DNA from: Acidimicrobiia bacterium
GTDB taxonomy: Bacteria; Actinomycetota; Acidimicrobiia; Acidimicrobiales; VFJN01
DNA length: 64,000 bases
Assembly: GCA_009694375.1 (NCBI GenBank)
Contig: SHVB01000003.1
Location: forward strand, 1-64,000
Direction of reading: 5' to 3'
Under the pieces are notes generated by a model, which saw only the letters and a list, made by a program, of their open reading frames with translations, had not been told where the DNA came from and did no database searches. The first letter of the stretch is position 1. The number at the start of each line of letters is the position of its first letter. Made by a program: the position numbers and the translations under genes. Below are positions 28,020-36,188 of the stretch, in pieces.

Positions 28020-29542
28020 GGGGACGACACCGAGGCCAGGACCGACGGGAGGGAGGTATCCGCCCGGAGACTCAAGGCGATCGCCGCCTGGGCGGCGGTG
28101 ATGGGGGCCTCCTGCTGCTGGAGGTCGGCCACGGTGCGGGCCACCCGTCTGATCCGATGGAGGCCCCGGGCCGACAGGCGGCCGCTCTGCAGCGCCTGAA
28201 CCAACACCTCGACCGCTTCCTCCCCGAGCGGGGCAATCTCATCCAGACGATCCACGGGAATAGCGGCGTTGGTCTCCACACCGCGCGAGCGCGCCATGTC
28301 ACGCGCCGCCAACACCCGCGCCCGTACCGCGGCGCTGGGTTCGCCGAGGGCGTGGCCCATGAGATCCGACACCGACGGACGCGACACCTCCACTCGCAGA
28401 TCGAAGCGGTCCAGTAGGGGCCCCGACAACCGCCGCTGATAGCGGGCGCGAGCCCCCTCGCTGCACCGACACCCGCCGGGACGACCGCCGTAGCCGCAGG
28501 GGCAGGGATTCATGGCCGCCACCAGTAAAAACCGCGCCGGGAAGGTCACCGTGGCCGCCGCCCGGGCCACCCGCACCACCCCCTCCTCCAGGGGCTGCCG
28601 CAGGGCATCAAGCACATGTACGGCAAACTCGGCCAGTTCATCCAGAAACAGCACGCCATGGCAGGCGGCGCTGATCTCGCCGGGGCGCATGGTGGTGCTG
28701 CCGCCGCCCACCAGTGCCACGGCGGAGGCACCGTGATGGGGGGCCCGGAAGGGCGGATGGCGAATGAGCCCCCCCGGCGGTAGCCCGAGCCCGGCCGCCG
28801 AGTGGATTCGGGTGGCCTCGAGCGCGGCCCGATCACTCAGGGGGGGAAGCAGGCCAGGCAGCCGCGACGCCAGCATGGTCTTACCGGCCCCGGGTGGACC
28901 GAGCAGTAACAGATGGTGGGCGCCGGCGGCGGCCACCTCGAGGGCGTAACGCCCCACCGGCTGACCGCGCACATCGGCCAAGTCGGCCCCCGCCGGCAGA
29001 GCGGGCGGCGGCTCGCTCGGCGGCGCCGCCGGCCACGGTTCCTCATTGCGCAGGCAGGCCAGAAGGCGAGCGAGGGTGTCGATCCCGTGGACCACCCGGC
29101 CCGCCACCAGCCCCGCTTCAGTAGCGCTCATCGCCGGAAGAACCACGGCACCCTCGCGCAGAGCCTCGATCAAGCAGAGGGTGCCCGGCACCGGCCGAAG
29201 CGAACCATCCAGGCCGAGCTCACCGAGGAAGGCCCGCCCCGCCACCGCCTCGGGTGGCACCTGATCCGAGGCCACCAGGATCGCCACCGCGATGGCCAGA
29301 TCGAGACCCGCTCCCACTTTGCGGACCGTGGGTGGAGCGAGGTTCACCGTGATGCGATGAGGCGGCCAGGTGGCCCCGCTCGACAGCAAGGCGGCCCGCA
29401 CCCGGCCACTGGCCTCCCGGCAGGCCGCGTCCGGTGACCCCACCACGCTGAAAGAGGGCAGACCGCGGCTGATGTGTACCTCCACGGTCACCGCGTGGCC
29501 ATCAACGCCGAGGAGGGTTGCAGAAGGGACAAGACCGAGCAC
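28016..29542 (-). CDS. comM: YifB/ComM family Mg-chelatase-like ATPase
   Basis: AAA+ helicase that promotes branch migration during transformation. The protein is 508 residues. An N-terminal ChlI-like S5-fold domain has HISRGLPSFSVVG, followed by Walker A GPPGAGKTMLASR near 215, Walker B LFLDELAEF, the zinc-like NPCPCGYGG near 345, and a C-terminal domain. GTG 29542 has GAGGAG 6 nt upstream and matches homologue starts, so the roughly 25 further upstream codons were excluded. It heads comM-dprA-xerC-whiG. Confidence 0.94.
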   Translation of the reverse strand: MLGLVPSATLLGVDGHAVTVEVHISRGLPSFSVVGSPDAACREASGRVRAALLSSGATWPPHRITVNLAPPTVRKVGAGLDLAIAVAILVASDQVPPEAVAGRAFLGELGLDGSLRPVPGTLCLIEALREGAVVLPAMSATEAGLVAGRVVHGIDTLARLLACLRNEEPWPAAPPSEPPPALPAGADLADVRGQPVGRYALEVAAAGAHHLLLLGPPGAGKTMLASRLPGLLPPLSDRAALEATRIHSAAGLGLPPGGLIRHPPFRAPHHGASAVALVGGGSTTMRPGEISAACHGVLFLDELAEFAVHVLDALRQPLEEGVVRVARAAATVTFPARFLLVAAMNPCPCGYGGRPGGCRCSEGARARYQRRLSGPLLDRFDLRVEVSRPSVSDLMGHALGEPSAAVRARVLAARDMARSRGVETNAAIPVDRLDEIAPLGEEAVEVLVQALQSGRLSARGLHRIRRVARTVADLQQQEAPITAAQAAIALSLRADTSLPSVLASVSSP

Positions 29543-29838
29543 GAACTGCTCCTCGTAGTGGCACCCAGGACCGGGTGCTGGCTGGAGAGGAGGCCGAGAG
29601 CGGGCGCCGGCCCTCAAGGCGCACGTCGAACTCTAGGCCGCCGATGTGACGCTCCGGTAGAGGTCAACACCCCTGGTTGCGGGCGGCCCCACCGGGTGCC
29701 GACGCGGGCACCGCGCCCAGGGGCCCGCGATGGACGCGGCGGGCCCGCAGCCCCTGCGACGGTTCGATGCCCAGGAGAGGGCCCACCACCCCCATCCAGA
29801 ATGTTCCGGGGGCCCCGCCGGACATCCCTCGCTGGCCG
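29543..29838 (-). other. Non-coding gap upstream of comM
   Basis: 296 nt with no convincing gene on either strand. A GCACCC/GGGTGC hairpin (29562-29567 with 29573-29578) lies just upstream of the comM ribosome binding site. Near 29815-29835 a G+C inverted repeat (TCCGG/CCGGA) could end the lipoprotein gene. It must contain the comM promoter, but I could not choose one. Confidence 0.5.
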
Positions 29839-30759
29839 TCAGCGACTGCGATCGAGGAGCCAATCGAGCACATTGGTACCGAGAGCCCTGCGCTCGAGAA
29901 ACGGAATGTGGCTGCCGCCCTCGATGGTGTCGAGTTGCACGGCGAGGCCCTTGTCGCAGCCTTCATAGACGCTCAGGGCGGTTTCCTCGCCGGCGATCCC
30001 CCCCTCGAGGTCGACCCGGCTACCGCGCGTCGGTTCCGGGTCGCAACCAGCTCGGCTGGCCCAGCGGGCCACCACCTCCTCCGCACCTGGGTACGGGCGG
30101 GTTGTTGATCCGCCCGCATAGGCGATCGTCGAATCGGCATCGCCGTGGAGATGCAGGACCGATACCCCCTGGGTCGGGACACAACCCCGCGGATCCGCCA
30201 CATCGGACCCGGCCAACACGGCAATGGCCGTCACCTGGTCGGACCGTTCACAGGCGAGCCGATACGCCATGAAACCACCGTTGGAATGACCAAAGACGTA
30301 GACCCGGTCGGGATCGATGGGACGCTGCGCGATGGCCTCGTCGATCAACCCACCGATATAGGCCACGTCATCCACCGACGGTCCGGTGAAGTTGCAACAC
30401 GCTTGGGTGGCGTCCCAGAAGCGTTTGCCGGAGGCATCGACGGTGCCATCGGGCACCAGCACGTACATCCCCCGTGAGGCTGCCTGTTCGGTGACCCCAA
30501 GATAGGCATCTTCCCCCGCCCCGGTGGCGCCGTACCCGGCCAGGAGTACGACGAGGGGCGCCGGGGCGGTCACCTCGTCAGGGGCCACGAGTTGCGCCGG
30601 GCGAGCCGGGGGGCCCAGTTCGGTCGAACCGGTCTCCTTCACTACCGTGGTGGTCGAAGCGGTGGTGGCCGGAGCGGCCGTGTTGCGATCGGCGCCGCAA
30701 CCGGCGAGGAGGACGACCGGGGCCACCAGCATGACGAGGCGTCTCATTGAGGAGGTCAT
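29839..30759 (-). CDS. Lipoprotein esterase, PHB depolymerase/feruloyl-esterase (LpqC) type
   Basis: 306 residues. A lipoprotein signal with lipobox LLAGC (Cys21) is followed by a Thr/Ala-rich linker and then an alpha/beta hydrolase of the polyhydroxybutyrate depolymerase family. The nucleophile is in GHSNGGF; the late acid and histidine are in HLHGDADSTI and GGSHIP. Paired cysteines (ACCNF, GC) may form disulfides outside the membrane. The start ATG 30759 overlaps the enoyl-CoA hydratase stop (ATGA). Substrates in this family are polyester or aromatic esters; the actual one is unknown. Confidence 0.86.
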   Translation of the reverse strand: MTSSMRRLVMLVAPVVLLAGCGADRNTAAPATTASTTTVVKETGSTELGPPARPAQLVAPDEVTAPAPLVVLLAGYGATGAGEDAYLGVTEQAASRGMYVLVPDGTVDASGKRFWDATQACCNFTGPSVDDVAYIGGLIDEAIAQRPIDPDRVYVFGHSNGGFMAYRLACERSDQVTAIAVLAGSDVADPRGCVPTQGVSVLHLHGDADSTIAYAGGSTTRPYPGAEEVVARWASRAGCDPEPTRGSRVDLEGGIAGEETALSVYEGCDKGLAVQLDTIEGGSHIPFLERRALGTNVLDWLLDRSR

Positions 30760-31526
30760 CGTCCCTCGAACCTTGGTTCGCGCTTGGTGAGGAACGCCCC
30801 GATCGCTTCCGCGGTGTCTCGGGTACTGAAGTTGATGGTCTGGCTCCGGGCTTCGTCGTCGAGCGCCTGCTCGAAACTCTGCTCGAAGGAACGGTTGAGC
30901 ATCCGCTTGGTCATGGCCAAAGCTATGGGCGGGCCCGCCGCGAGACGCCCGGCCCAGTCGGCCACCAATGGGTCCAATGCCTCCACGGGCACCACCCGGT
31001 TCACGATCCCTAGCCGCAAGGCCTCAGCGGCCGGGATCACCTCGCCGAACAAGGCGAGTTCCTTGGCCTTATGGAGGCCCACGAGACGAGGAAGGATCCA
31101 CGAACCACCACCATCCAAGGACAGGCCTCGGCGGGCAAAGATTTCCGAGAATCGCGACCGGTCGCTGGCCAGCACCAAATCACACCCGAGGGCGAAGTTC
31201 ATCCCCACCCCCGCCGCCACGCCGTCAACCCGAGCAATGGTGGGCTGCGGCAACTCATGGAAGGCCTGCACCACGGCGTTGATGCGGCGCATGGCGGCGA
31301 GCTGGTGCGGGGCGACCACCGACGTGTCGGACAGATCCGCCCCGGAGCAGAAGTCGCCGTCGGCGCCCGTGAGCACCACACATCGGTCCTCGGGATTGCC
31401 CACGATCGACGCCGCCGCCGCCGCCAACTCCTCCCACATCACACCGTTGATGGCGTTCTTCTTATGAGGACGACAAAACGTGACCGTCACGATGCCATCG
31501 GCTCGCTCAATACCCACAGTGTCCAT
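30756..31526 (-). CDS. Enoyl-CoA hydratase/isomerase family protein
   Basis: Crotonase fold, 256 residues from ATG 31526 (MDTVGIERADG). Oxyanion-hole segments are CSGADLS and GVAAGVGMNFALGCD. Glutamates in FSEIF and AKELALFGE match the catalytic pair of hydratases. TATGGT lies 7 nt before this ATG, so the mRNA is probably leaderless; alternative starts 4 or 11 codons upstream would overlap the -10. It is divergent from a 36-residue membrane miniprotein only 22 bp away. Probable fatty-acid or CoA-ester catabolism. Confidence 0.9.
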   Translation of the reverse strand: MDTVGIERADGIVTVTFCRPHKKNAINGVMWEELAAAAASIVGNPEDRCVVLTGADGDFCSGADLSDTSVVAPHQLAAMRRINAVVQAFHELPQPTIARVDGVAAGVGMNFALGCDLVLASDRSRFSEIFARRGLSLDGGGSWILPRLVGLHKAKELALFGEVIPAAEALRLGIVNRVVPVEALDPLVADWAGRLAAGPPIALAMTKRMLNRSFEQSFEQALDDEARSQTINFSTRDTAEAIGAFLTKREPRFEGR

Positions 31527-31533
31527 CCTGGGC

Positions 31534-31541
31534 ACCATACT
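31534..31541. promoter_or_regulatory. Overlapping divergent -10 elements (bidirectional promoter)
   Basis: Minus-strand TATGGT (31534-31539) is 7 nt from the enoyl-CoA hydratase ATG. Plus-strand CATACT (31536-31541) is 7 nt from the miniprotein ATG and keeps the critical A and final T of TANNNT. The two elements share four base pairs, so polymerases could not occupy both at once. Confidence 0.5.
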
Positions 31542-31548
31542 GACGGCA

Positions 31549-31659
31549 ATGGGCCTCAACCCGTATCGGAAACTCCGTCGAACCCCCGCCGACTACGTGA
31601 TGATGGCAGGGGCCGTGGCGGCCTGTGTGGCCCTCGTGCTCTGGGCGTTGTTCGGTTAG
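31549..31659 (+). CDS. 36-residue single-pass membrane miniprotein
   Basis: ATG 31549 to TAG 31657-31659. The N-terminal half is basic (MGLNPYRKLRRTPADYV) and the C-terminal half is one hydrophobic helix (about residues 17-35, ending VLWALFG), so an N-in topology is expected. I recall similar short proteins in other actinobacteria, but give no name. It has its own -10-like CATACT 7 nt upstream. Its stop overlaps the convergent yraN stop by 4 nt. The clean charge and membrane pattern argues against a chance reading frame. Confidence 0.65.
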   Translation: MGLNPYRKLRRTPADYVMMAGAVAACVALVLWALFG

Positions 31660-32000
31660 AGCGCCGCTTCGATGACCTCCAGGTCGTCGCCCAGAATGGC
31701 CACCACATCGAACCGTAACGACGACGGGTGCACTCCAGTGATCTCGAGATAGCGACTAGCGAGCCGCCGCAACCGCCGCTGCTTGGCAGGGGTCACGGCC
31801 TCGGCGGGGGTACCGAAGCGATCCGTGCGGCGAGCCTTCACCTCCACGAACACGAGATCGGCGCCCCGCCGCACCACGAGGTCGAGCTCGCCCTCGGAGC
31901 AACGCCAGTTCCTCTCCACCACTTCGTAGCCCCGCTCGACGTACCAAGCCGCCGCCCGGGCCTCGCCCGCCGCCCCGTAGGCCCGGCGCTGTGCCGTCAC
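31656..32000 (-). CDS. yraN: YraN/UPF0102 family endonuclease-like protein
   Basis: 114 residues. Restriction-endonuclease-like fold with GEARAAAWYVERGYEVVERNWRC, then GELDLVVRR and VFVEVKARR carrying the Glu, Asp and E-x-K residues of the PD-(D/E)XK pattern. GTG 32000 follows the DUF2469 stop by 1 nt; longer openings run through DUF2469 and were rejected. In many bacteria yraN is next to comM and dprA; here an esterase, an enoyl-CoA hydratase and the miniprotein intervene. Confidence 0.9.
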   Translation of the reverse strand: MTAQRRAYGAAGEARAAAWYVERGYEVVERNWRCSEGELDLVVRRGADLVFVEVKARRTDRFGTPAEAVTPAKQRRLRRLASRYLEITGVHPSSLRFDVVAILGDDLEVIEAAL

Positions 32001-32001
32001 T

Positions 32002-32295
32002 TCAGATGTCCGTACTGGGGAGTTCCTCGATGTTGACGTCTTTGAAGGTGACGATCGACACCGAGGCCACGAAACGCGTGGTGCGGTACATGTCCCACAC
32101 CCAGGCATCTCGCATCTTCAGTTCAACGTAGGTGCGCCCGTCCTCGTTGCGCACGATGCGTTCCACCTCATTGGCGAGGTAGAAGCGCCGCTCGGTCTCC
32201 ACCACATACCGGAACATCGACGCGATGTCTTTGTACTCCCGGTAGAGCAACAACTCGATCTCGGCTTCGTAGCGCTCGAGGTCTTCAGTGGACAT
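32002..32295 (-). CDS. DUF2469 family protein
   Basis: 97 residues, acidic and aromatic-rich (MSTEDLERYEAEIELLLYRE, then YVVETERRFYLANEVERI). DUF2469 is restricted to actinobacteria and invariably sits between rplS and yraN. Its function is not established. No membrane segment or catalytic motif is visible. TAGCCT lies 6 nt before ATG 32295 and there is no Shine-Dalgarno, so it is probably leaderless and starts the DUF2469-yraN unit. Confidence 0.93.
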   Translation of the reverse strand: MSTEDLERYEAEIELLLYREYKDIASMFRYVVETERRFYLANEVERIVRNEDGRTYVELKMRDAWVWDMYRTTRFVASVSIVTFKDVNIEELPSTDI

Positions 32296-32301
32296 GATCG
32301 C

Positions 32302-32307
32302 AGGCTA
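32302..32307 (-). promoter_or_regulatory. Candidate leaderless -10 element of the DUF2469 gene
   Basis: TAGCCT within GGTAGCCT on the minus strand, 6 nt upstream of ATG 32295. Confidence 0.5.
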
Positions 32308-32347
32308 CCGGGGCCGGTGAGACAGGCTCGGGGGACCAGCGCGGCGC

Positions 32348-32695
32348 TCAGCGCTCGCGCTTTTCCTTGATCTTGGCGGACTTCCCGACCCGATCGCGCA
32401 AGTAGTAGAGCTTGGCTCGGCGCACGTCACCGCGGCTCACCACCTCGATCTTGGACACCGTGGGGGCATGGAGAGGGAAGGTGCGCTCCACCCCAACCCC
32501 GTAGGACACCTTGCGCACCGTGAAGGTCTCGCGCACGCCATCTCCTTGGCGGCCGGTGACGGCCCCCTGGAATACCTGGATGCGCTCCTTGGCGCCCTCC
32601 ACCACCCGAACGTGCACCTTCAAGGTGTCGCCGGGGGCGAAGTCGGGGAGGTCCGTCCGGAGGCTGGAGTGGTCAACGAAATCGGTGGGTTGCAT
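32348..32695 (-). CDS. rplS: 50S ribosomal protein L19
   Basis: L19 sits at the 30S-50S interface. The protein is 115 residues, standard length, starting [19 protein letters not shown]. It has [32 protein letters not shown] and the C-terminal [19 protein letters not shown] signature. ATG 32695 has GGAG 8 nt upstream; in-frame codons further up are not conserved. Last gene of rpsP-khpA-rimM-trmD-rplS. Confidence 0.97.
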   Translation of the reverse strand: MQPTDFVDHSSLRTDLPDFAPGDTLKVHVRVVEGAKERIQVFQGAVTGRQGDGVRETFTVRKVSYGVGVERTFPLHAPTVSKIEVVSRGDVRRAKLYYLRDRVGKSAKIKEKRER

Positions 32696-32766
32696 GGCAG
32701 ATCGCTCCGTAGGCGCTGGTCGCAGCGGCGGTTCGGTGGGAATGCTGAGAATAGGCGGCGGGTTGC

Positions 32767-33486
32767 TCAGCGGTCGAACTCGGCGAGCATCTCCTGCTCC
32801 CGAGCCGTGATCCCGCCACGCGCTTCGATGAGATCGGGGCGCTCCGCCAGGGTGCGGCGCAGGGCCTGCACCCGCCGCCACCGCTCCACCTTGGCGTGGT
32901 CGCCCGAGCGCAGTACCTCCGGCACCGACCAGCCGCGGAAATCAGCCGGTCGGGTGTACTGCGGGTACTCGAGCAGACCATCGCTGAAGCTCTCGTCGTC
33001 GGCTGAGGTGTCGTTGCCCATCACGCCCGGCACCAGGCGGCCCACCGCTTCGAGCACCACCATGGCCGCTACCTCACCCCCACTCACGACGTAGTCGCCG
33101 ATGGACACTTCGGCATCCACCAGGTGCTCTCGCACGCGCTCATCAACGCCTTCGTAGCGGCCACACAAAAGGCTGAAGCCATCAAGGGCGGCCAACTGGT
33201 GGGCGTAGGCCTGATCGAGCCGACGGCCCGCCGGACTCAGGTACAACAAAGGACGGGGCGGGTCCACTCGCTCCACCGCGGCAAAAATGGGCTCGGGGAT
33301 CATCACCATGCCCGCTCCCCCGCCGAAGGGACTGTCGTCGACGCGGTGGTGCACGTCGGTGGTCTCCTGTCGCACATCGTGCACCCGAATATCGAGCATT
33401 CCCTGCTGGCGAGCCCGCCCGAGCAGGCTCTCGGAGGCATAGCCATCCACCAGTCCGGGGAAGATCGTGAATACGTCGATCCGCAC
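32767..33486 (-). CDS. trmD: tRNA (guanine-N1-)-methyltransferase
   Basis: Methylates G37 of tRNAs to prevent frameshifting. SPOUT trefoil-knot enzyme, 239 residues. It has [34 protein letters not shown] (catalytic-loop region), [11 protein letters not shown] and the C-terminal [17 protein letters not shown] 33486 is the canonical start ([10 protein letters not shown]), 8 nt after the rimM stop. Confidence 0.97.
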   Translation of the reverse strand: MRIDVFTIFPGLVDGYASESLLGRARQQGMLDIRVHDVRQETTDVHHRVDDSPFGGGAGMVMIPEPIFAAVERVDPPRPLLYLSPAGRRLDQAYAHQLAALDGFSLLCGRYEGVDERVREHLVDAEVSIGDYVVSGGEVAAMVVLEAVGRLVPGVMGNDTSADDESFSDGLLEYPQYTRPADFRGWSVPEVLRSGDHAKVERWRRVQALRRTLAERPDLIEARGGITAREQEMLAEFDR

Positions 33487-33494
33487 GGCGGGAC

Positions 33495-33959
33495 CTACAG
33501 GTCGAAGAGGCCCTCGGGTGGATCGATCACGATGCGCCCGGCCTCCTGCTCGGTGATGAACACAACCGGCACCAGCGCCCCGCTATCGAGTACGAGGAGA
33601 TCCGATGCCGGGTTGCCGTGCACCTCGGTGACGGTGCCCACCGGCGAACCGTCGGCCAGCACGACGAGGCGGCCGATGAGTTCGTGCACCCACAGCACGC
33701 CATCGTCGTCGCCCTCCACCGGTTCGGCCCGCAGCAGCAGGCCCCGCCAGGCCTCAGCCCCGTCGCGGTCGTGAAACCCGTCGAACTGCACGATCCAGCG
33801 GTCTTGGTGCCGGGCCGAGGAGACCACGGTGAGCGGCCCGCGATCGGTCTGCAGCACCGCCCCGGGGTCGAGGCGTTCGAGGCGATCCGAGGACAGCGCC
33901 ACCAGGACTTCGCCGCGCACGCCAAACGCCTTGGTGATACGCCCGACCTCAAGTAACAC
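33495..33959 (-). CDS. rimM: Ribosome maturation factor RimM
   Basis: 16S rRNA processing factor that binds S19. The protein is 154 residues from GTG 33959. It begins [18 protein letters not shown] (family LxVGRIxxxHGxRGEV); a C-terminal PRC-barrel has [19 protein letters not shown] and ends [15 protein letters not shown] lies 5 nt upstream of the GTG, which decided the start over an ATG about 17 codons further up. It lies between khpA and trmD. Confidence 0.95.
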   Translation of the reverse strand: MLLEVGRITKAFGVRGEVLVALSSDRLERLDPGAVLQTDRGPLTVVSSARHQDRWIVQFDGFHDRDGAEAWRGLLLRAEPVEGDDDGVLWVHELIGRLVVLADGSPVGTVTEVHGNPASDLLVLDSGALVPVVFITEQEAGRIVIDPPEGLFDL

Positions 33960-34077
33960 CAGTACCTCCGAGGAGCCACAACGGCGACGGCGGGTTGTTT
34001 CGCCAGCCGTCATGGCGCCGCTCACCGCCAATCCAGCACACCACCCCCACCCGACACCGTTGCGTCGGGATGAAGAC

Positions 34078-34410
34078 TCAGTCCTCGAACTCGATGTCGA
34101 CTTCGACCTCATCGCGCACCGCGGCGGCCCGCACCACCGTTCGGATGGCGTTGGCCACTCGACCGCGCTTACCAATCACACGACCCATGTCCTCAGGACC
34201 CACCCGCACCTCAAGGCGCACCCTGCCGCGCTGCTCAATGGGGTCAATGCGCACCGCATCGGGATCATCTACCAGCGAGGTGACGAGGATATCGAGCACC
34301 GAGGTGGCGGTGGGTGCCGGATCGTAGGCTTCGTCGTGGCTCGGGGCGGCGGCCGCGGTGGGTACGCGGTTTACATCGTCTTCGGTCAGGTCCTGGTCGA
34401 GTTCGCTCAT
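34078..34410 (-). CDS. khpA: KH-domain RNA-binding protein KhpA
   Basis: 110 residues. An acidic disordered N-terminus of about 35 residues precedes a single KH domain with the GxxG loop in [16 protein letters not shown]. Homologues (KhpA, formerly YlqC) form a dimer with KhpB and influence small-RNA binding and cell elongation. The N-terminal extension is longer than the usual 75-80 residue protein. ATG 34410 overlaps the rpsP stop (ATGA). Confidence 0.92.
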   Translation of the reverse strand: MSELDQDLTEDDVNRVPTAAAAPSHDEAYDPAPTATSVLDILVTSLVDDPDAVRIDPIEQRGRVRLEVRVGPEDMGRVIGKRGRVANAIRTVVRAAAVRDEVEVDIEFED

Positions 34411-34688
34411 GCGTCGGCGGCTTCCGGTGTCTCCGCGACCTCGGCGGCCTGTGCCTCGGCCACCTTCAACAGGCGGGCCACGGTCTCCGTGGGCTGGGCA
34501 CCCTTACTGATCCAATCGTGAGCTTTCGCCGTGTCGATCTTTACGACCGACGGCTCGTGGCGCGGATCATAGGTACCCAGGATCTCTATGAACCGGCCGT
34601 TGCGGGGCGAACGCGAATCGGCCGCCACTACGCGGTAAGTGGGCTGCTTTTTCTTGCCCATACGCATCAGGCGGAGCTTCACGGCCAC
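34407..34688 (-). CDS. rpsP: 30S ribosomal protein S16
   Basis: 93 residues. Starts (GTG) [22 protein letters not shown], the family signature, then [13 protein letters not shown]. The C-terminus has an Ala/Glu tail common in actinobacteria. GTG 34688 has AAGGA about 9 nt upstream. It heads rpsP-khpA-rimM-trmD-rplS and stabilises the 30S body. Confidence 0.97.
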   Translation of the reverse strand: MAVKLRLMRMGKKKQPTYRVVAADSRSPRNGRFIEILGTYDPRHEPSVVKIDTAKAHDWISKGAQPTETVARLLKVAEAQAAEVAETPEAADA

Positions 34689-34758
34689 TGGGGTTCGTCC
34701 TTGTCTCGATCGGTCACTCGCCCGGGGGCGGGGTTCCATCGTGGTCGCTAGAGGGGGC

Positions 34759-36162
34759 TCAGTTCAAACCCGGCAGGCTGAAGGGCGGCTTTAGCAGGGC
34801 CGGGGGGTCGCTGAGCGCCGTGGTTGTTCGCCCCCGGCTCTTCCCTTTTTTCTTCGCGCTACGCCCCTTCTTGGTGCCAGAAAGGCCCGGGATGCGCTTC
34901 ATCATCTTCTGCATCTCCTTGAACTGTTTCACCAACACCGCCACCTCGCCGGGATCCGATCCCGACCCCCGCGCGATGCGAGCCCGGCGCGAGCCGTCGA
35001 TCAAGTCGACGTTGGCTCGTTCCGCCACCGTCATCGATCGGATCATCGCCTCCAGGTGGTCCAGTTGCCCATCTTCGATCTTGGCGTTTTTCAGTTCCTT
35101 AGGCATCCCGGGGATCATCCCCACGACACCCGAGAGGGGGCCCATCTTCTTGATCTGTTGCATCTGGTCGAGAAAATCGTCCAGCGTGAAGCTGCCGTCC
35201 ATGAGCCGCTGGGCGGCCTCCTCGGCCCCCTGCTTCTCGTAGACCTCCTCGGCCTTCTCGATCAGGGTGAGCATGTCGCCCATGCCCAGGATTCGGCCCG
35301 CCAGCCGATCCGGGTGGAAGAGTTCGAAGTCGGCCAACTTCTCGCCGGTGGAGGCGAAGGCGATGGGCTTGCCCACCACCTCCTTCACGCTCAGGGCCGC
35401 CCCACCGCGTGCGTCGCCGTCGAGTTTGGTGAGGATCACGCCGTCGAGGGCCAGCGTGTCGTTGAAGCTCTCGGCCACCGTCACGGCGTCTTGACCCGTC
35501 ATGGCGTCAATCACCAGGAACGTGTAGTCCGGGCTCGTCACGTCGGAGATCCGTCGTACCTCGTCCATGAGCGCAGCATCGATCGCCAGGCGGCCGGCGG
35601 TATCCACGATGAGCACGTCACGGCCCAGTCGCTTCGCCTCCGCCAATCCGGCGGCCGCCGTTTCCACCGGGTCGCCGGGGCGGGAGAATACCGGTACGTC
35701 AATCTGGCGGCCCAGCGTGCGCAACTGCTCCACAGCAGCGGGCCGCTGGAGGTCGGCGCCCACCAGGATCGGGTTGCGGCCCTGCTGCTTGAACCAGCGG
35801 GCGAGTTTCGCGGCGTTGGTGGTCTTCCCGGCCCCCTGGAGACCGGCTAGCAGCACCACGGTGGGGGGTTTGCTGGCGTAGGAGATCCGAATGACCTCGC
35901 CGCCTAGAGCGCTGATGAGTTCCTCGTGGACGATCTTGATGATCTGCTGCGCCGGGTTGAGCGCCTCAGTCACCTCAATCCCGACGGTCTTGGCCCGGAT
36001 GCGCTCGAGCATCCCGCGCACGACCTTGAAATTGACGTCGGCTTCGAGGAGCGCCACGCGTATCTCCCGCAGCACCTCCTCCACATCTTGCTCGCGCAAG
36101 CGTCCCTGGCCCCGCAGGCGCTTGAAGATCCCTTCGAACCGGTCTGAGAGTGCGTCGAACAT
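34759..36162 (-). CDS. ffh: Signal recognition particle GTPase Ffh
   Basis: 467 residues. N domain; G domain with [15 protein letters not shown] near 107, DTAGR near 190 and [10 protein letters not shown] near 245; Met-rich M domain ([26 protein letters not shown]). It binds 4.5S RNA and signal peptides and docks with FtsY, encoded 2.1 kb upstream. The C-terminus is Lys/Arg-rich and followed by a short Pro/Leu tail. TAAGGT lies 9 nt before ATG 36162, a possible near-leaderless promoter. Confidence 0.97.
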   Translation of the reverse strand: MFDALSDRFEGIFKRLRGQGRLREQDVEEVLREIRVALLEADVNFKVVRGMLERIRAKTVGIEVTEALNPAQQIIKIVHEELISALGGEVIRISYASKPPTVVLLAGLQGAGKTTNAAKLARWFKQQGRNPILVGADLQRPAAVEQLRTLGRQIDVPVFSRPGDPVETAAAGLAEAKRLGRDVLIVDTAGRLAIDAALMDEVRRISDVTSPDYTFLVIDAMTGQDAVTVAESFNDTLALDGVILTKLDGDARGGAALSVKEVVGKPIAFASTGEKLADFELFHPDRLAGRILGMGDMLTLIEKAEEVYEKQGAEEAAQRLMDGSFTLDDFLDQMQQIKKMGPLSGVVGMIPGMPKELKNAKIEDGQLDHLEAMIRSMTVAERANVDLIDGSRRARIARGSGSDPGEVAVLVKQFKEMQKMMKRIPGLSGTKKGRSAKKKGKSRGRTTTALSDPPALLKPPFSLPGLN

Positions 36163-36188
36163 GCTGGGCGGACCTTATCCGGCGGTGG

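Noticed and set aside
29543-29838. tRNA or small RNA gene in the comM gap
   Set aside because: No cloverleaf, no T-loop GTTCRANYC and no acceptor stem could be drawn; only short G+C hairpins.
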